Shown here: positions 1 to 6,461 of the stretch, in pieces | How positions within the stretch are numbered: position 1 is the first letter of the stretch | Layout: each line of letters opens with the position of its first letter | Assembly (NCBI GenBank): GCA_010024215.1 | Contig: RGHK01000018.1 | Span: 1 to 10,594 of the forward strand | Length of the DNA stretch: 10,594 nt | Direction of reading: 5' to 3' | Source: Pseudomonadota bacterium | GTDB lineage: Bacteria; Pseudomonadota; Gammaproteobacteria; Magnimaribacterales; D2472 | Translations under genes and position numbers: made by a program | Notes under the pieces: model-generated | The model's database searches: none | Seen by the model: the letters and a program-made list of their open reading frames with translations, nothing else | What the model was told of the DNA's origin: nothing

Positions 1-1431
1 TTAATTAATTCTGATTACAAAAAAAATCCTATTTATGCCAATCAATTTTTAGAAATTTTTAGATCTAAATATAGCTTGTCTTCAATTTTAAAATTAATGA
101 AAAATATTGGAATAATTCAAAAATATATTCCTGAATTTGGTGAAGTAATGGGCCAGATGCAATTTGATTTATTTCATGTTTATACAGTGGATGAACATAC
201 ATTCAAAGTCGTAAGAAACATGCGTCAAATGAAAATTAATTACAAAGAAGAGTTTAAGCTCGAATTTGAGTTAATTAACAGAATTCCAAAAATAGAAATT
301 TTATATCTTGCTGGCTTATTCCATGACTTGGGCAAAGGAAAAGGCGGCGATCATTCAAAAATAGGAGCTAAAACAAGCTTTGATTTTGCTAAAAAGATTG
401 GGCTATCAAAAGCAGACGCTGATTTGATATCTTGGTTAGTTTTGCATCATCTAGATATGTCCTCAATTTCTCAAAAAAAAGACATTTCGGATGAGCAAAC
501 AATTGATGAATTTTCTAAAACCGTTAATAGCACTGAAAAACTAGATTATCTATATTTACTTACAGTTAATGATATTAGGGCTACGAATCCAGCTCTGTGG
601 AATGGATGGAAACATGGACTATTAAGAGACTTATTTTTATTAACAAGATCAAAATTAAATAAAGAACCAGTTAAGACAGTAAAAGAAATATCAAAAGACA
701 GAAAAGAAAATGCTATCAAGCATTTTAAAAAACCTATTGATAAAAAAATAATAGAAAATTATTTTAAATTATTTGAAGATTCTTTTTTTACAAAAAATAA
801 TTTAGATAAGCTAAGGTGGCAAGGAGAGCTTATCCTTAAAGATAAAGATTCTTTAACTATTATAGGCTGTAGAAAATGTTTTGATAATTTACTAGAAATT
901 TTTATTAAGACTGAGAATTTTGATGGGCTTTTTCTTAAACTCGTAGAAGTCTTAGAGATGTCTGGACTAGAAGTCATAAATGCGAATATATCAACAAGTA
1001 CAAATAAAGCTGTTGCTTCAAATACATTCATTTCAAAATTTAGTCATCATGACAGACAGCTAAATAATTCTGAAATTCAAGAACTAACAAAAAAAATCAA
1101 TGATAATTTTCTTAACTTTTCCAGAAAAAAAGATAAAACTGTTAAAAAGAAAAAGAAAATTAAATCTTTTAATCAGCCGCTAAAAATTTCAAATATTGAA
1201 GAAAAACGAAAAAAAAGAAATTTCTTAACCATCGAAACATCAGACAGCCCTGGTCTATTAATAAAGATTGCAAAAGTTCTTCATGAGAATGGTACTTCTA
1301 TTTACTCAGCTAGAATAAATACTCTAGGAGATAGGGTTGAAGACACTTTTGAGATAGAAGATATGACATTATCATCGGTTTCACAAAGAAAAATTGAAAA
1401 AATCAGCAATAGTCTTAAAGAAATTATATAA
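1..1431 (+). CDS. glnD: Bifunctional uridylyltransferase/uridylyl-removing enzyme GlnD, C-terminal part (5' end outside window)
   Basis: GlnD modifies the PII proteins (GlnB/GlnK) with UMP when glutamine is low and removes it when glutamine is high, setting glutamine synthetase activity and nitrogen gene expression. The frame is open from base 1, so 476 residues are visible out of roughly 890 in the E. coli protein; the N-terminal nucleotidyltransferase domain lies off the left edge. Seen here: the HD-type uridylyl-removing domain beginning with GQMQFDLFHVYTVDEHT (about residues 50-66), the metal-binding HD pair in LFHDLGKGKGGDHS (108-109), and LVLHHLDMS (147-155). A weakly conserved first ACT domain follows at about 297-345, then a lysine-rich linker near 372-388, then a clear second ACT domain (about 407-455, with SPGLL and ARINTLGDRVEDTF) that would sense glutamine. 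A TTG at 76 is internal and not a start. dapD follows after 29 nt on the same strand, as glnD and dapD are neighbours in E. coli. Confidence 0.96.
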   Translation, partial: LINSDYKKNPIYANQFLEIFRSKYSLSSILKLMKNIGIIQKYIPEFGEVMGQMQFDLFHVYTVDEHTFKVVRNMRQMKINYKEEFKLEFELINRIPKIEILYLAGLFHDLGKGKGGDHSKIGAKTSFDFAKKIGLSKADADLISWLVLHHLDMSSISQKKDISDEQTIDEFSKTVNSTEKLDYLYLLTVNDIRATNPALWNGWKHGLLRDLFLLTRSKLNKEPVKTVKEISKDRKENAIKHFKKPIDKKIIENYFKLFEDSFFTKNNLDKLRWQGELILKDKDSLTIIGCRKCFDNLLEIFIKTENFDGLFLKLVEVLEMSGLEVINANISTSTNKAVASNTFISKFSHHDRQLNNSEIQELTKKINDNFLNFSRKKDKTVKKKKKIKSFNQPLKISNIEEKRKKRNFLTIETSDSPGLLIKIAKVLHENGTSIYSARINTLGDRVEDTFEIEDMTLSSVSQRKIEKISNSLKEII

Positions 1432-1448
1432 ATTAGGTTTTTCATAAC

Positions 1449-1454
1449 TATAAT
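1449..1454 (+). promoter_or_regulatory. Candidate -10 box for dapD (possible leaderless start)
   Basis: A perfect TATAAT lies in the 29-nt gap between glnD and dapD and ends 6 nt before the dapD ATG. Transcription normally begins about 7 nt after the -10 box, which would put the first base of the mRNA at or next to the A of the start codon. No convincing -35 box is seen 16-18 nt upstream, and no Shine-Dalgarno sequence precedes the ATG. In a genome this AT-rich the match could be chance. Confidence 0.35.
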
Positions 1455-1460
1455 AGCCTC

Positions 1461-2375
1461 ATGATTATTAAAGCTCTAGGTATAAAAAGTGTCTCTGACT
1501 CTGGTGAAATATTGGCAGTGGCTTTTCCTATGATAGATTTTGATGGTCAAAAAACAGATTCTGTGAATATTGAGGATATTAATGCTGATTTTAAAATAGT
1601 AGAAGTAAGTTGGACTGAAAAAAATTTGAATGAGCCAATTGGTGATGTTGTCGATGCATATTTAAAGCTTCATCTTTTGTCATACAGATTTGTTTTGCCT
1701 AATTCAGTTAACCTTGATGGGCTTTTTAATGCTCTACCAAATGTAGCGTGGACCAATCAAGGTCCAATTTCTATTAATGAGATAGATAGTAAATTGTCAG
1801 AATCTAAACTAAACAACAACCCATTATTTATCAGATCTTTAGATAAATTCCCTCCAATGACAGATTACGTGATACCAAAAAATGTAAGGATTGCAGATGC
1901 ATCAAGAGTGAGATTAGGAGCCTATCTGAGTCCTGGCACTACTATCATGCATGAAGGTTTTGTTAACTTTAATGCTGGTACTTTAGGAAATGCGATGATA
2001 GAGGGCAGAATATCTGCAGGGGTCGTTATTGGTAATAATTCAGATCTTGGTGGTGGATGTAGCACCATGGGAACCCTTTCTGGAGGTAATGATATAAAAA
2101 TTTCTGTTGGAGAGAGCTGCTTACTTGGCGCTAATTCAGGTCTTGGAATTCCATTGGGAGATAACTGCATAATAGAAGCCGGGCTATACTTAACAGCTGG
2201 AACTAAAATTGAAGTTCAAGATAAGGATGGAAATATTACAGGCGTTCACAAAGGAGCTGATCTTTCAAATAGTTCAAATCTGGTTTTCTTTAGAAACTCA
2301 CAAAATGGTAAGGTAGTTGCAAAACCAAACAAAAAATCTGTTGAGCTAAATTCAGCGCTTCATAAAAATGATTGA
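1461..2375 (+). CDS. dapD: 2,3,4,5-tetrahydropyridine-2,6-dicarboxylate N-succinyltransferase (Pseudomonas-type DapD)
   Basis: DapD transfers succinyl from succinyl-CoA to tetrahydrodipicolinate, giving N-succinyl-2-amino-6-ketopimelate, in the succinylase route to meso-diaminopimelate and lysine (cytosol). The 304-residue protein has a poorly conserved N-terminal region (1-65), an alpha/beta segment with AYLKLHLLS and LPNVAWTNQG (66-101), and from about 138 a left-handed beta-helix of hexapeptide repeats: VRIADASRVRLGAY, MHEGFVNFNAGT, MIEGRISAGVVIG, SDLGGGCSTMGTLSGG, LLGANSGLGIPLGD. The sequence closely follows the longer Pseudomonas/actinobacterial DapD class rather than the 274-residue E. 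coli class; the N-terminus is some 40 residues shorter than the Pseudomonas protein. C-terminal FFRNSQNGK and the SALH ending also match that class. The acid in MIEGR (E181) lies in the acyltransferase active-site region. The stop overlaps the dapE start by 8 nt (ATGATTGA), so the two are likely translationally coupled. No Shine-Dalgarno is seen. Confidence 0.95.
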   Translation: MIIKALGIKSVSDSGEILAVAFPMIDFDGQKTDSVNIEDINADFKIVEVSWTEKNLNEPIGDVVDAYLKLHLLSYRFVLPNSVNLDGLFNALPNVAWTNQGPISINEIDSKLSESKLNNNPLFIRSLDKFPPMTDYVIPKNVRIADASRVRLGAYLSPGTTIMHEGFVNFNAGTLGNAMIEGRISAGVVIGNNSDLGGGCSTMGTLSGGNDIKISVGESCLLGANSGLGIPLGDNCIIEAGLYLTAGTKIEVQDKDGNITGVHKGADLSNSSNLVFFRNSQNGKVVAKPNKKSVELNSALHKND

Positions 2376-3498
2376 ATTTCTTCAAAAATTAATTCGCATC
2401 CAATCAATCTCTCCTAGAGATGAAGGTTGTTTTGATTTAATTGAGGAAAGACTAAAAAAATTAAACTTTAGTTGTGAAAGAATTAATTATCTCAATGTAG
2501 AAAATTTATATGCTACATACGGAACGGAAGGAAAGCTTTTTTGTTTTCTTGGACATACTGATGTTGTTCCAACAGGGCCTATAGAAAAATGGTCGCATCC
2601 TCCTTTTTCAGGAAATATTGATGGTGATTTGTTATATGGAAGAGGTACTGCAGATATGAAGGCTTCAATTGCTGCTTTTTTAGAATCTCTTGAAGAGTTT
2701 ATTTCTTCCGAACCAAATCCTAATTACAGGATAGCTGTTCTGCTTACCTCCAATGAAGAAGGCGATGCTGCAGATGGTTTTATAGACAAAATAGTCGAAG
2801 ACATGATTGAAAAAAATGAAAAAATTGATTTGTGTCTTGTGGGAGAACCAACATCATATAAAAAAATTGGCGATAGCGTTAGGATTGGAAGAAGAGGCTC
2901 TCTTGGGGGCTCTTTGAAGATTATTGGTAAACAAGGACACATCGCATATCCTGAAAATGTTAAAAATCCTATATTTTCAGCTAGTGATGTAATTGTTAAA
3001 TTAAAAGATAAAATTTGGGACAGCGGAAACGCTATTTTTCAACCTACAAGTTTCCAAATTTCTAATATTCATTCTGGAACTGGAGCAAAGAATGTTGTGC
3101 CAGGTGAATTAGATATGTTTTTTAATTTTAGATACTCAACCGAATCTACTCATGAAAAATTAATAAGCGAGTTTGAGTCAATACTTAATGAGCTTAATGT
3201 TGAACACGAAGTTAATTGGAAACTTAGCGGCCTGCCATATCTAACAACAGAAGATAATCTTAAGGATGTGGTTGTAAAATCTATTGAAACAATTGCAGGG
3301 TATTCTCCTGATTTAAATGCAAAAGGCGGAACTTCCGACGGAAGATTTATAGCAAAGATGGGAACTGAAATAGTTGAACTTGGGCCCTTAAATGAAACAA
3401 TCCATCAAATAGACGAACATATTAAAATATCTGAACTATGGACCCTTAAGGATATCTATACTGATATCCTTAAAGGTTTAAATTCTAAATTAGTTTAA
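2368..3498 (+). CDS. dapE: Succinyl-diaminopimelate desuccinylase DapE (M20 dinuclear zinc hydrolase)
   Basis: DapE hydrolyses N-succinyl-LL-2,6-diaminopimelate to LL-diaminopimelate and succinate, two steps after DapD; the intervening aminotransferase (DapC/ArgD type) is not in the window. The protein is 376 residues, the usual length (E. coli 375). The dinuclear zinc set of the M20 family is complete: H63 in GHTDVVP, D96 in GRGTADMKAS, the general base E130/E131 in TSNEEGDAADG, E160 in VGEPTS, and H346 in NETIHQIDEH. The lid/dimerisation domain occupies about 175-290, with RRGSLGG and GKQGHIAYPE, where H191 matches the substrate-binding histidine of the family. GGTSDGRF (320-327) is the usual substrate-binding loop. 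The gene starts inside the end of dapD and has no Shine-Dalgarno, so it probably depends on dapD translation. Its stop overlaps that of the convergent transporter gene by 4 nt. The last codons form a strong hairpin. Confidence 0.97.
   Translation: MIEFLQKLIRIQSISPRDEGCFDLIEERLKKLNFSCERINYLNVENLYATYGTEGKLFCFLGHTDVVPTGPIEKWSHPPFSGNIDGDLLYGRGTADMKASIAAFLESLEEFISSEPNPNYRIAVLLTSNEEGDAADGFIDKIVEDMIEKNEKIDLCLVGEPTSYKKIGDSVRIGRRGSLGGSLKIIGKQGHIAYPENVKNPIFSASDVIVKLKDKIWDSGNAIFQPTSFQISNIHSGTGAKNVVPGELDMFFNFRYSTESTHEKLISEFESILNELNVEHEVNWKLSGLPYLTTEDNLKDVVVKSIETIAGYSPDLNAKGGTSDGRFIAKMGTEIVELGPLNETIHQIDEHIKISELWTLKDIYTDILKGLNSKLV
3444..3476 (+). other. Strong inverted repeat inside the 3' end of dapE
   Basis: TTAAGGATATC (3446-3456) and GATATCCTTAA (3463-3473) are perfect 11-bp arms around a 6-nt loop. 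Two further C-G pairs can form outside them across one bulged base. The repeat encodes the KDIYTDILKGL region of DapE and ends about 20 nt before the stop. No clean T-run follows on either strand, so it is not a textbook intrinsic terminator, but it is placed where the converging dapE and transporter transcripts must end or be protected. Confidence 0.55.
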
Positions 3499-4964
3499 CT
3501 CGATTCTCTTTTTCTAAATATAAAAGCCATAACAATTAAAGCAATTGCTATAACAACATAATACTGAATCATAAAAGTAAATATAGGCTGTACAGAGTTA
3601 AGTCCGTCAACAGTAGCATCGCCTCCTAATAATCCAGCTAAGACACCTCCAATTGCAGAAGCTAAGAACCAAAGTCCAAACATTTGGCCCATATATCTTT
3701 TTGGAGAGTATTTAGAGAATGCTGACAAACCAATTGGTGATAATGCAAGTTCACCCCATGTTTGAAGCAAATAGGTTATCAATAGCCACTGCATTCCCAC
3801 TGGCGCAGAAACCATTGCAAGTTTAACAGCGTAAACCATTACAATAAAACTTAAAGCCATAAAAATTAAACCAATTGCAAACTTCAACGGAAGAGATGGA
3901 TCTAAATTCATTCTTGCAAGATGAGCCCAAATTCCTGCAAAAATAGGTGCAAAAGTTACAACAAAAATTGGATTTGCAAATTGTAACCACCCTATCGGGA
4001 TAATATATCCAGCAACAGAAAGGTCCGTATAGTCTCTAGCAAAAATACTTAGCGAGCTTGCAGATTGGTCAAAACCTGACCAAAATGCTGCAGCCCCAAT
4101 AAACAAAACAAAAAGTAATAATAAGTTCTTTTTTTCATTGCTGTTAAGTCCTGCAAAACCATAAAGGTATATAAAATAAGCACCAGCAACAATAGTTAGA
4201 AAATATGCAAAATTTTCTGCAAAAACTCTTGGGTCAATTGTAATCATTCCAAACAAACCCAGACCAATAACAAGAAACATCAGCACTAAACTTCGTTTAG
4301 TCCATGAAATTAATTTTGCTCTTTTTGAATCTAACATTTCATTAGGATTCATACCTGCATCACCAAGAAGATGCCTATAATTTATAAATTGATAAACACC
4401 AAATGCCATTCCGATTCCAGCCGCTCCAAAACCATAATGCCAACCAATTTTCTCTCCCAGCCAGGAGCAAATTAAAAAGCCAAGTGTAGAACCAATATTT
4501 ATTGACATATAAAAAATCGTGTAACCAGAGTCTCTTCTTTGATCGTTTTGCTGATATAAATTGCCAACAATTGTTGAAATGTTGCCTTTTAATAAACCAG
4601 TTCCTAAAACAACAAGTATCAAGCCAAGGAAAAAAGTTTGCTCTATTGGAATTGCAAGAGTGAAATGACCTAAAGCAATAATTATTGCCCCTATAAGAAC
4701 AGCTTTTTGATGCCCTAGAATATTGTCTGCAATCCATCCACCTGGGACAACCATAAAATAGACCATCCCTACATATATACCATAAATAGCATTTGCATCT
4801 ATTGCTGAAAGACCCATGCCTGGATTGAAGCCTGTTAACGAACCAGTCATGTAAAGAACAAGAAGAGCTCTCATTCCATAATATGACATTCTTTCCCACA
4901 TTTCTGTCAAAAATAATGTCCTGAGGCCAATTGGATGGCCAAAAAATGCTGTATCTTTATCCAT
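3495..4964 (-). CDS. POT/PTR2-family proton-coupled di/tripeptide transporter
   Basis: This 489-residue inner-membrane protein belongs to the proton-dependent oligopeptide transporter family of the major facilitator superfamily, importing di- and tripeptides with protons. Helix 1 carries the family's E-x-x-E-R proton-coupling motif (E21, E24, R25 in LTEMWERMSYYGMR). The PTR2 signature is present around FYMSINIGSTLGFLICSWLG, followed by WHYGFGAAGIGM. Later segments FWSGFDQSASSL and LTYLLQTWGELALSPIG are also typical of bacterial POT proteins, and length and 12-14 hydrophobic segments fit. The start ATG is supported by a GGGA element 9 nt upstream and by the conserved FFGHPIGL segment near the N-terminus. 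It converges on dapE with a 4-nt overlap and diverges from the RDD gene across 40 bp. It may supply peptides for PepA to degrade further along, but no sequence link between the two is seen. The exact subgroup (DtpT-like or DtpA/B-like) and substrate range cannot be settled here. Confidence 0.93.
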   Translation of the reverse strand: MDKDTAFFGHPIGLRTLFLTEMWERMSYYGMRALLVLYMTGSLTGFNPGMGLSAIDANAIYGIYVGMVYFMVVPGGWIADNILGHQKAVLIGAIIIALGHFTLAIPIEQTFFLGLILVVLGTGLLKGNISTIVGNLYQQNDQRRDSGYTIFYMSINIGSTLGFLICSWLGEKIGWHYGFGAAGIGMAFGVYQFINYRHLLGDAGMNPNEMLDSKRAKLISWTKRSLVLMFLVIGLGLFGMITIDPRVFAENFAYFLTIVAGAYFIYLYGFAGLNSNEKKNLLLLFVLFIGAAAFWSGFDQSASSLSIFARDYTDLSVAGYIIPIGWLQFANPIFVVTFAPIFAGIWAHLARMNLDPSLPLKFAIGLIFMALSFIVMVYAVKLAMVSAPVGMQWLLITYLLQTWGELALSPIGLSAFSKYSPKRYMGQMFGLWFLASAIGGVLAGLLGGDATVDGLNSVQPIFTFMIQYYVVIAIALIVMAFIFRKRESS

Positions 4965-4992
4965 AATGATTTATCCCTTTTGTTTGTTCTAG

Positions 4993-4998
4993 TACTAT
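4993..4998 (+). promoter_or_regulatory. Candidate -10 box for the RDD-family gene (possible leaderless start)
   Basis: TACTAT (5 of 6 to TATAAT) ends 6 nt before the ATG at 5005, so transcription would begin at or beside the start codon. No Shine-Dalgarno is present. It overlaps the minus-strand -10 of the transporter gene almost completely, within the palindrome TAGTACTA (4990-4997). Confidence 0.35.
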
Positions 4999-5002
4999 AC
5001 CA
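4994..5002 (-). promoter_or_regulatory. Extended -10 promoter candidate for the peptide transporter gene
   Basis: Read on the minus strand the sequence is TGGTATAGT, an extended -10 (TGn plus a 5-of-6 match to TATAAT). It predicts transcription starting near 4987 and a leader of about 23 nt carrying AAGGGA upstream of the ATG at 4964. No clear -35 is seen, as is common for extended -10 promoters. Confidence 0.5.
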
Positions 5003-5004
5003 AA

Positions 5005-5415
5005 ATGAACATAAAAACACATAAAGTCTTACCATTAAAAAGAATCACCGCATCTGTATATGATTTCTTCTTACTTCTTGGGGTGTGGTTCTTATTCGGA
5101 TCAATTGCCCTATGGTTAAATGGAGGTGAAATCCTAAATCCATGGGTGGGCCTATGTATAGTCTTTGTCAGCAGCTGGGGATTTTTTAGTTATTTCTGGT
5201 TAAATGGAAACAAAACACTTGGTATGGCTGTTTGGAATATTGAGATTTATAGCTTAGATGGAAAAAAAATTCATATAAAACAAGTCACTATAAGATTTTT
5301 AGTAAATATTTTTATCTTTGCATTGGCGGGAATACCACTAATTCAGATTTATTTTTCAAAAAATGGACTAGCAATAAACGATATTCTGTCTAATACAGGC
5401 CTCAGAAAAGTTTAA
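5005..5415 (+). CDS. RDD-family small integral membrane protein
   Basis: The 136-residue protein matches the RDD family, named for conserved Arg and Asp residues. R13 and D20 lie in LKRITASVYDFFLL at the start of the first membrane segment. TLGMAVWNIEIYSLDGKK (71-88) matches the usual family segment with a T-L-G followed by a D-G turn, and NDILSNTGLRKV (125-136) matches the C-terminal end with its conserved Asp. Hydrophobic segments lie at about 19-37, 47-66 and 96-117. The family has no agreed general function; a transport or ion-exchange role has been proposed for some members. RDD genes are often found next to lptG in gammaproteobacteria (from memory), and here it converges on lptG with a 4-nt stop overlap, so a link to envelope biogenesis is possible but unproven. 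The ATG at 5005 is the first start in the open frame and fits the family's length. Confidence 0.88.
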   Translation: MNIKTHKVLPLKRITASVYDFFLLLGVWFLFGSIALWLNGGEILNPWVGLCIVFVSSWGFFSYFWLNGNKTLGMAVWNIEIYSLDGKKIHIKQVTIRFLVNIFIFALAGIPLIQIYFSKNGLAINDILSNTGLRKV

Positions 5416-6461
5416 ATTCTTTTATATAGAAAAAGACTAGCTAAAGATAAAAATACAGCAGGAGCAATTACACCAATAAAGACCGAAAAATTAGTTGCTA
5501 TTGCTAAACTTATTGAAAAGTCTTGAATGATTTTATACAGAAAAGCACCAACAACTGATAGGACTATTCTTGATGCAGGTGATGCTGATCTTAAAGATCC
5601 AAAAATAAAAGCTCCAAAAAAAATAATTACGCTTAAGATTGAGAAAGGTTGGAATAGTTTTTTGTAATAAGATTTATCTATGTGTGATAGAAAAAGCCTA
5701 TCTTCAATAATTTTGCTCTCAGATAAAACCTTTTTCGTTTTAGTGATTGCATAAATACTTAGGTCCTCGATATTTTTATAGGGTATTTTGGCAACTAAGG
5801 GGAAATCAAATCTCTCAACATTATTTATAATTGTATTATTTTTATAAGTGTGAGTTTTTAGGGTTTCATCGAAAATAAGTCTACCCTCTTCTACTTGAGC
5901 GGAATATGCTGTTTTATAATATAAAACTTGACTATCGTCTGTTTTAATAAATTTAACATTGTAGATAGTTGAATTAGATAAATTGGTGTAACTTAGAAAT
6001 GAGTTGGAATCTTTTAGCCAATCATTTTTCATTGCATTGTCTTTGGTTTTGCCAACCTTTATAGCTCTTTCTAATTTTGCACCTGCATTTATATCATTAA
6101 AATAATATTCATTTGCAAATAGGTACAAAAATACTATTAGCATAGGACCAATAGCTGAGGTTATTATAATTTTAATTGGTGATTGTCCGCTTGACCTTAA
6201 GACATTTAAATTCCCTTCTTGGTGAGAAATACCCAAAGATATCATTACCCCTAGCAAACATGCACCCTCAAGAAAATTAATGGCATTTTGGGGTGAAGAA
6301 AAAACAATATATTTAAGTATTGCAATAAAATTATATTCATCTGAAATATTCTCAAGCTCTGACATTAAACTAAATACCATATCGAGCAAAACAAATAAAA
6401 TAAGGACAAATAGCGAAATAAATAACGATCGTTTAATCAAATATTTATGAAAAATTTTCAT
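5412..6461 (-). CDS. lptG: LPS export ABC transporter permease LptG
   Basis: LptG pairs with LptF and two LptB ATPases in the inner membrane (LptB2FG) to extract lipopolysaccharide and push it onto the LptC/A/D bridge. The 349-residue protein has the YjgP/YjgQ layout: one membrane helix near the N-terminus (about 12-33), helices near 62-80 and 97-118, a periplasmic jellyroll domain (about 120-260), and a C-terminal three-helix block starting at KLFQPFSILSV with FIFGSLRSASPASRIV. That block closely matches E. coli LptG (KIFQPLSVAVM, FIFGPLRSVPMGVRVV). I place the start at the ATG at 6461 (MKIFHKYLIKR), not the TTG 15 nt upstream, because it overlaps the lptF stop as TAATG and gives the normal N-terminus. 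Coupling to lptF replaces a ribosome binding site. The coupling-helix glutamate (E88 in E. coli) appears to be Asn84 here. No close paralogue is present other than lptF. Confidence 0.92.
   Translation of the reverse strand: MKIFHKYLIKRSLFISLFVLILFVLLDMVFSLMSELENISDEYNFIAILKYIVFSSPQNAINFLEGACLLGVMISLGISHQEGNLNVLRSSGQSPIKIIITSAIGPMLIVFLYLFANEYYFNDINAGAKLERAIKVGKTKDNAMKNDWLKDSNSFLSYTNLSNSTIYNVKFIKTDDSQVLYYKTAYSAQVEEGRLIFDETLKTHTYKNNTIINNVERFDFPLVAKIPYKNIEDLSIYAITKTKKVLSESKIIEDRLFLSHIDKSYYKKLFQPFSILSVIIFFGAFIFGSLRSASPASRIVLSVVGAFLYKIIQDFSISLAIATNFSVFIGVIAPAVFLSLASLFLYKRI

Noticed and set aside
76..78. A TTG that could be read as the start of the first gene.
   Set aside because: The frame is open to base 1 and the residues before it fit GlnD. 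It is an internal leucine of a gene cut by the window edge.
918..1726. A 14-nt repeat (TTGATGGGCTTTTT) found once in glnD and once in dapD.
   Set aside because: Both copies are in coding sequence encoding unrelated D-G-L-F segments. Two copies of this length are expected by chance and show no flanking similarity.
4375..4899. A 174-codon open frame on the minus strand inside the transporter gene.
   Set aside because: It is an out-of-frame shadow of a clearly conserved POT transporter. Its composition is rich in Cys, Trp and Asn, and it resembles no known protein.
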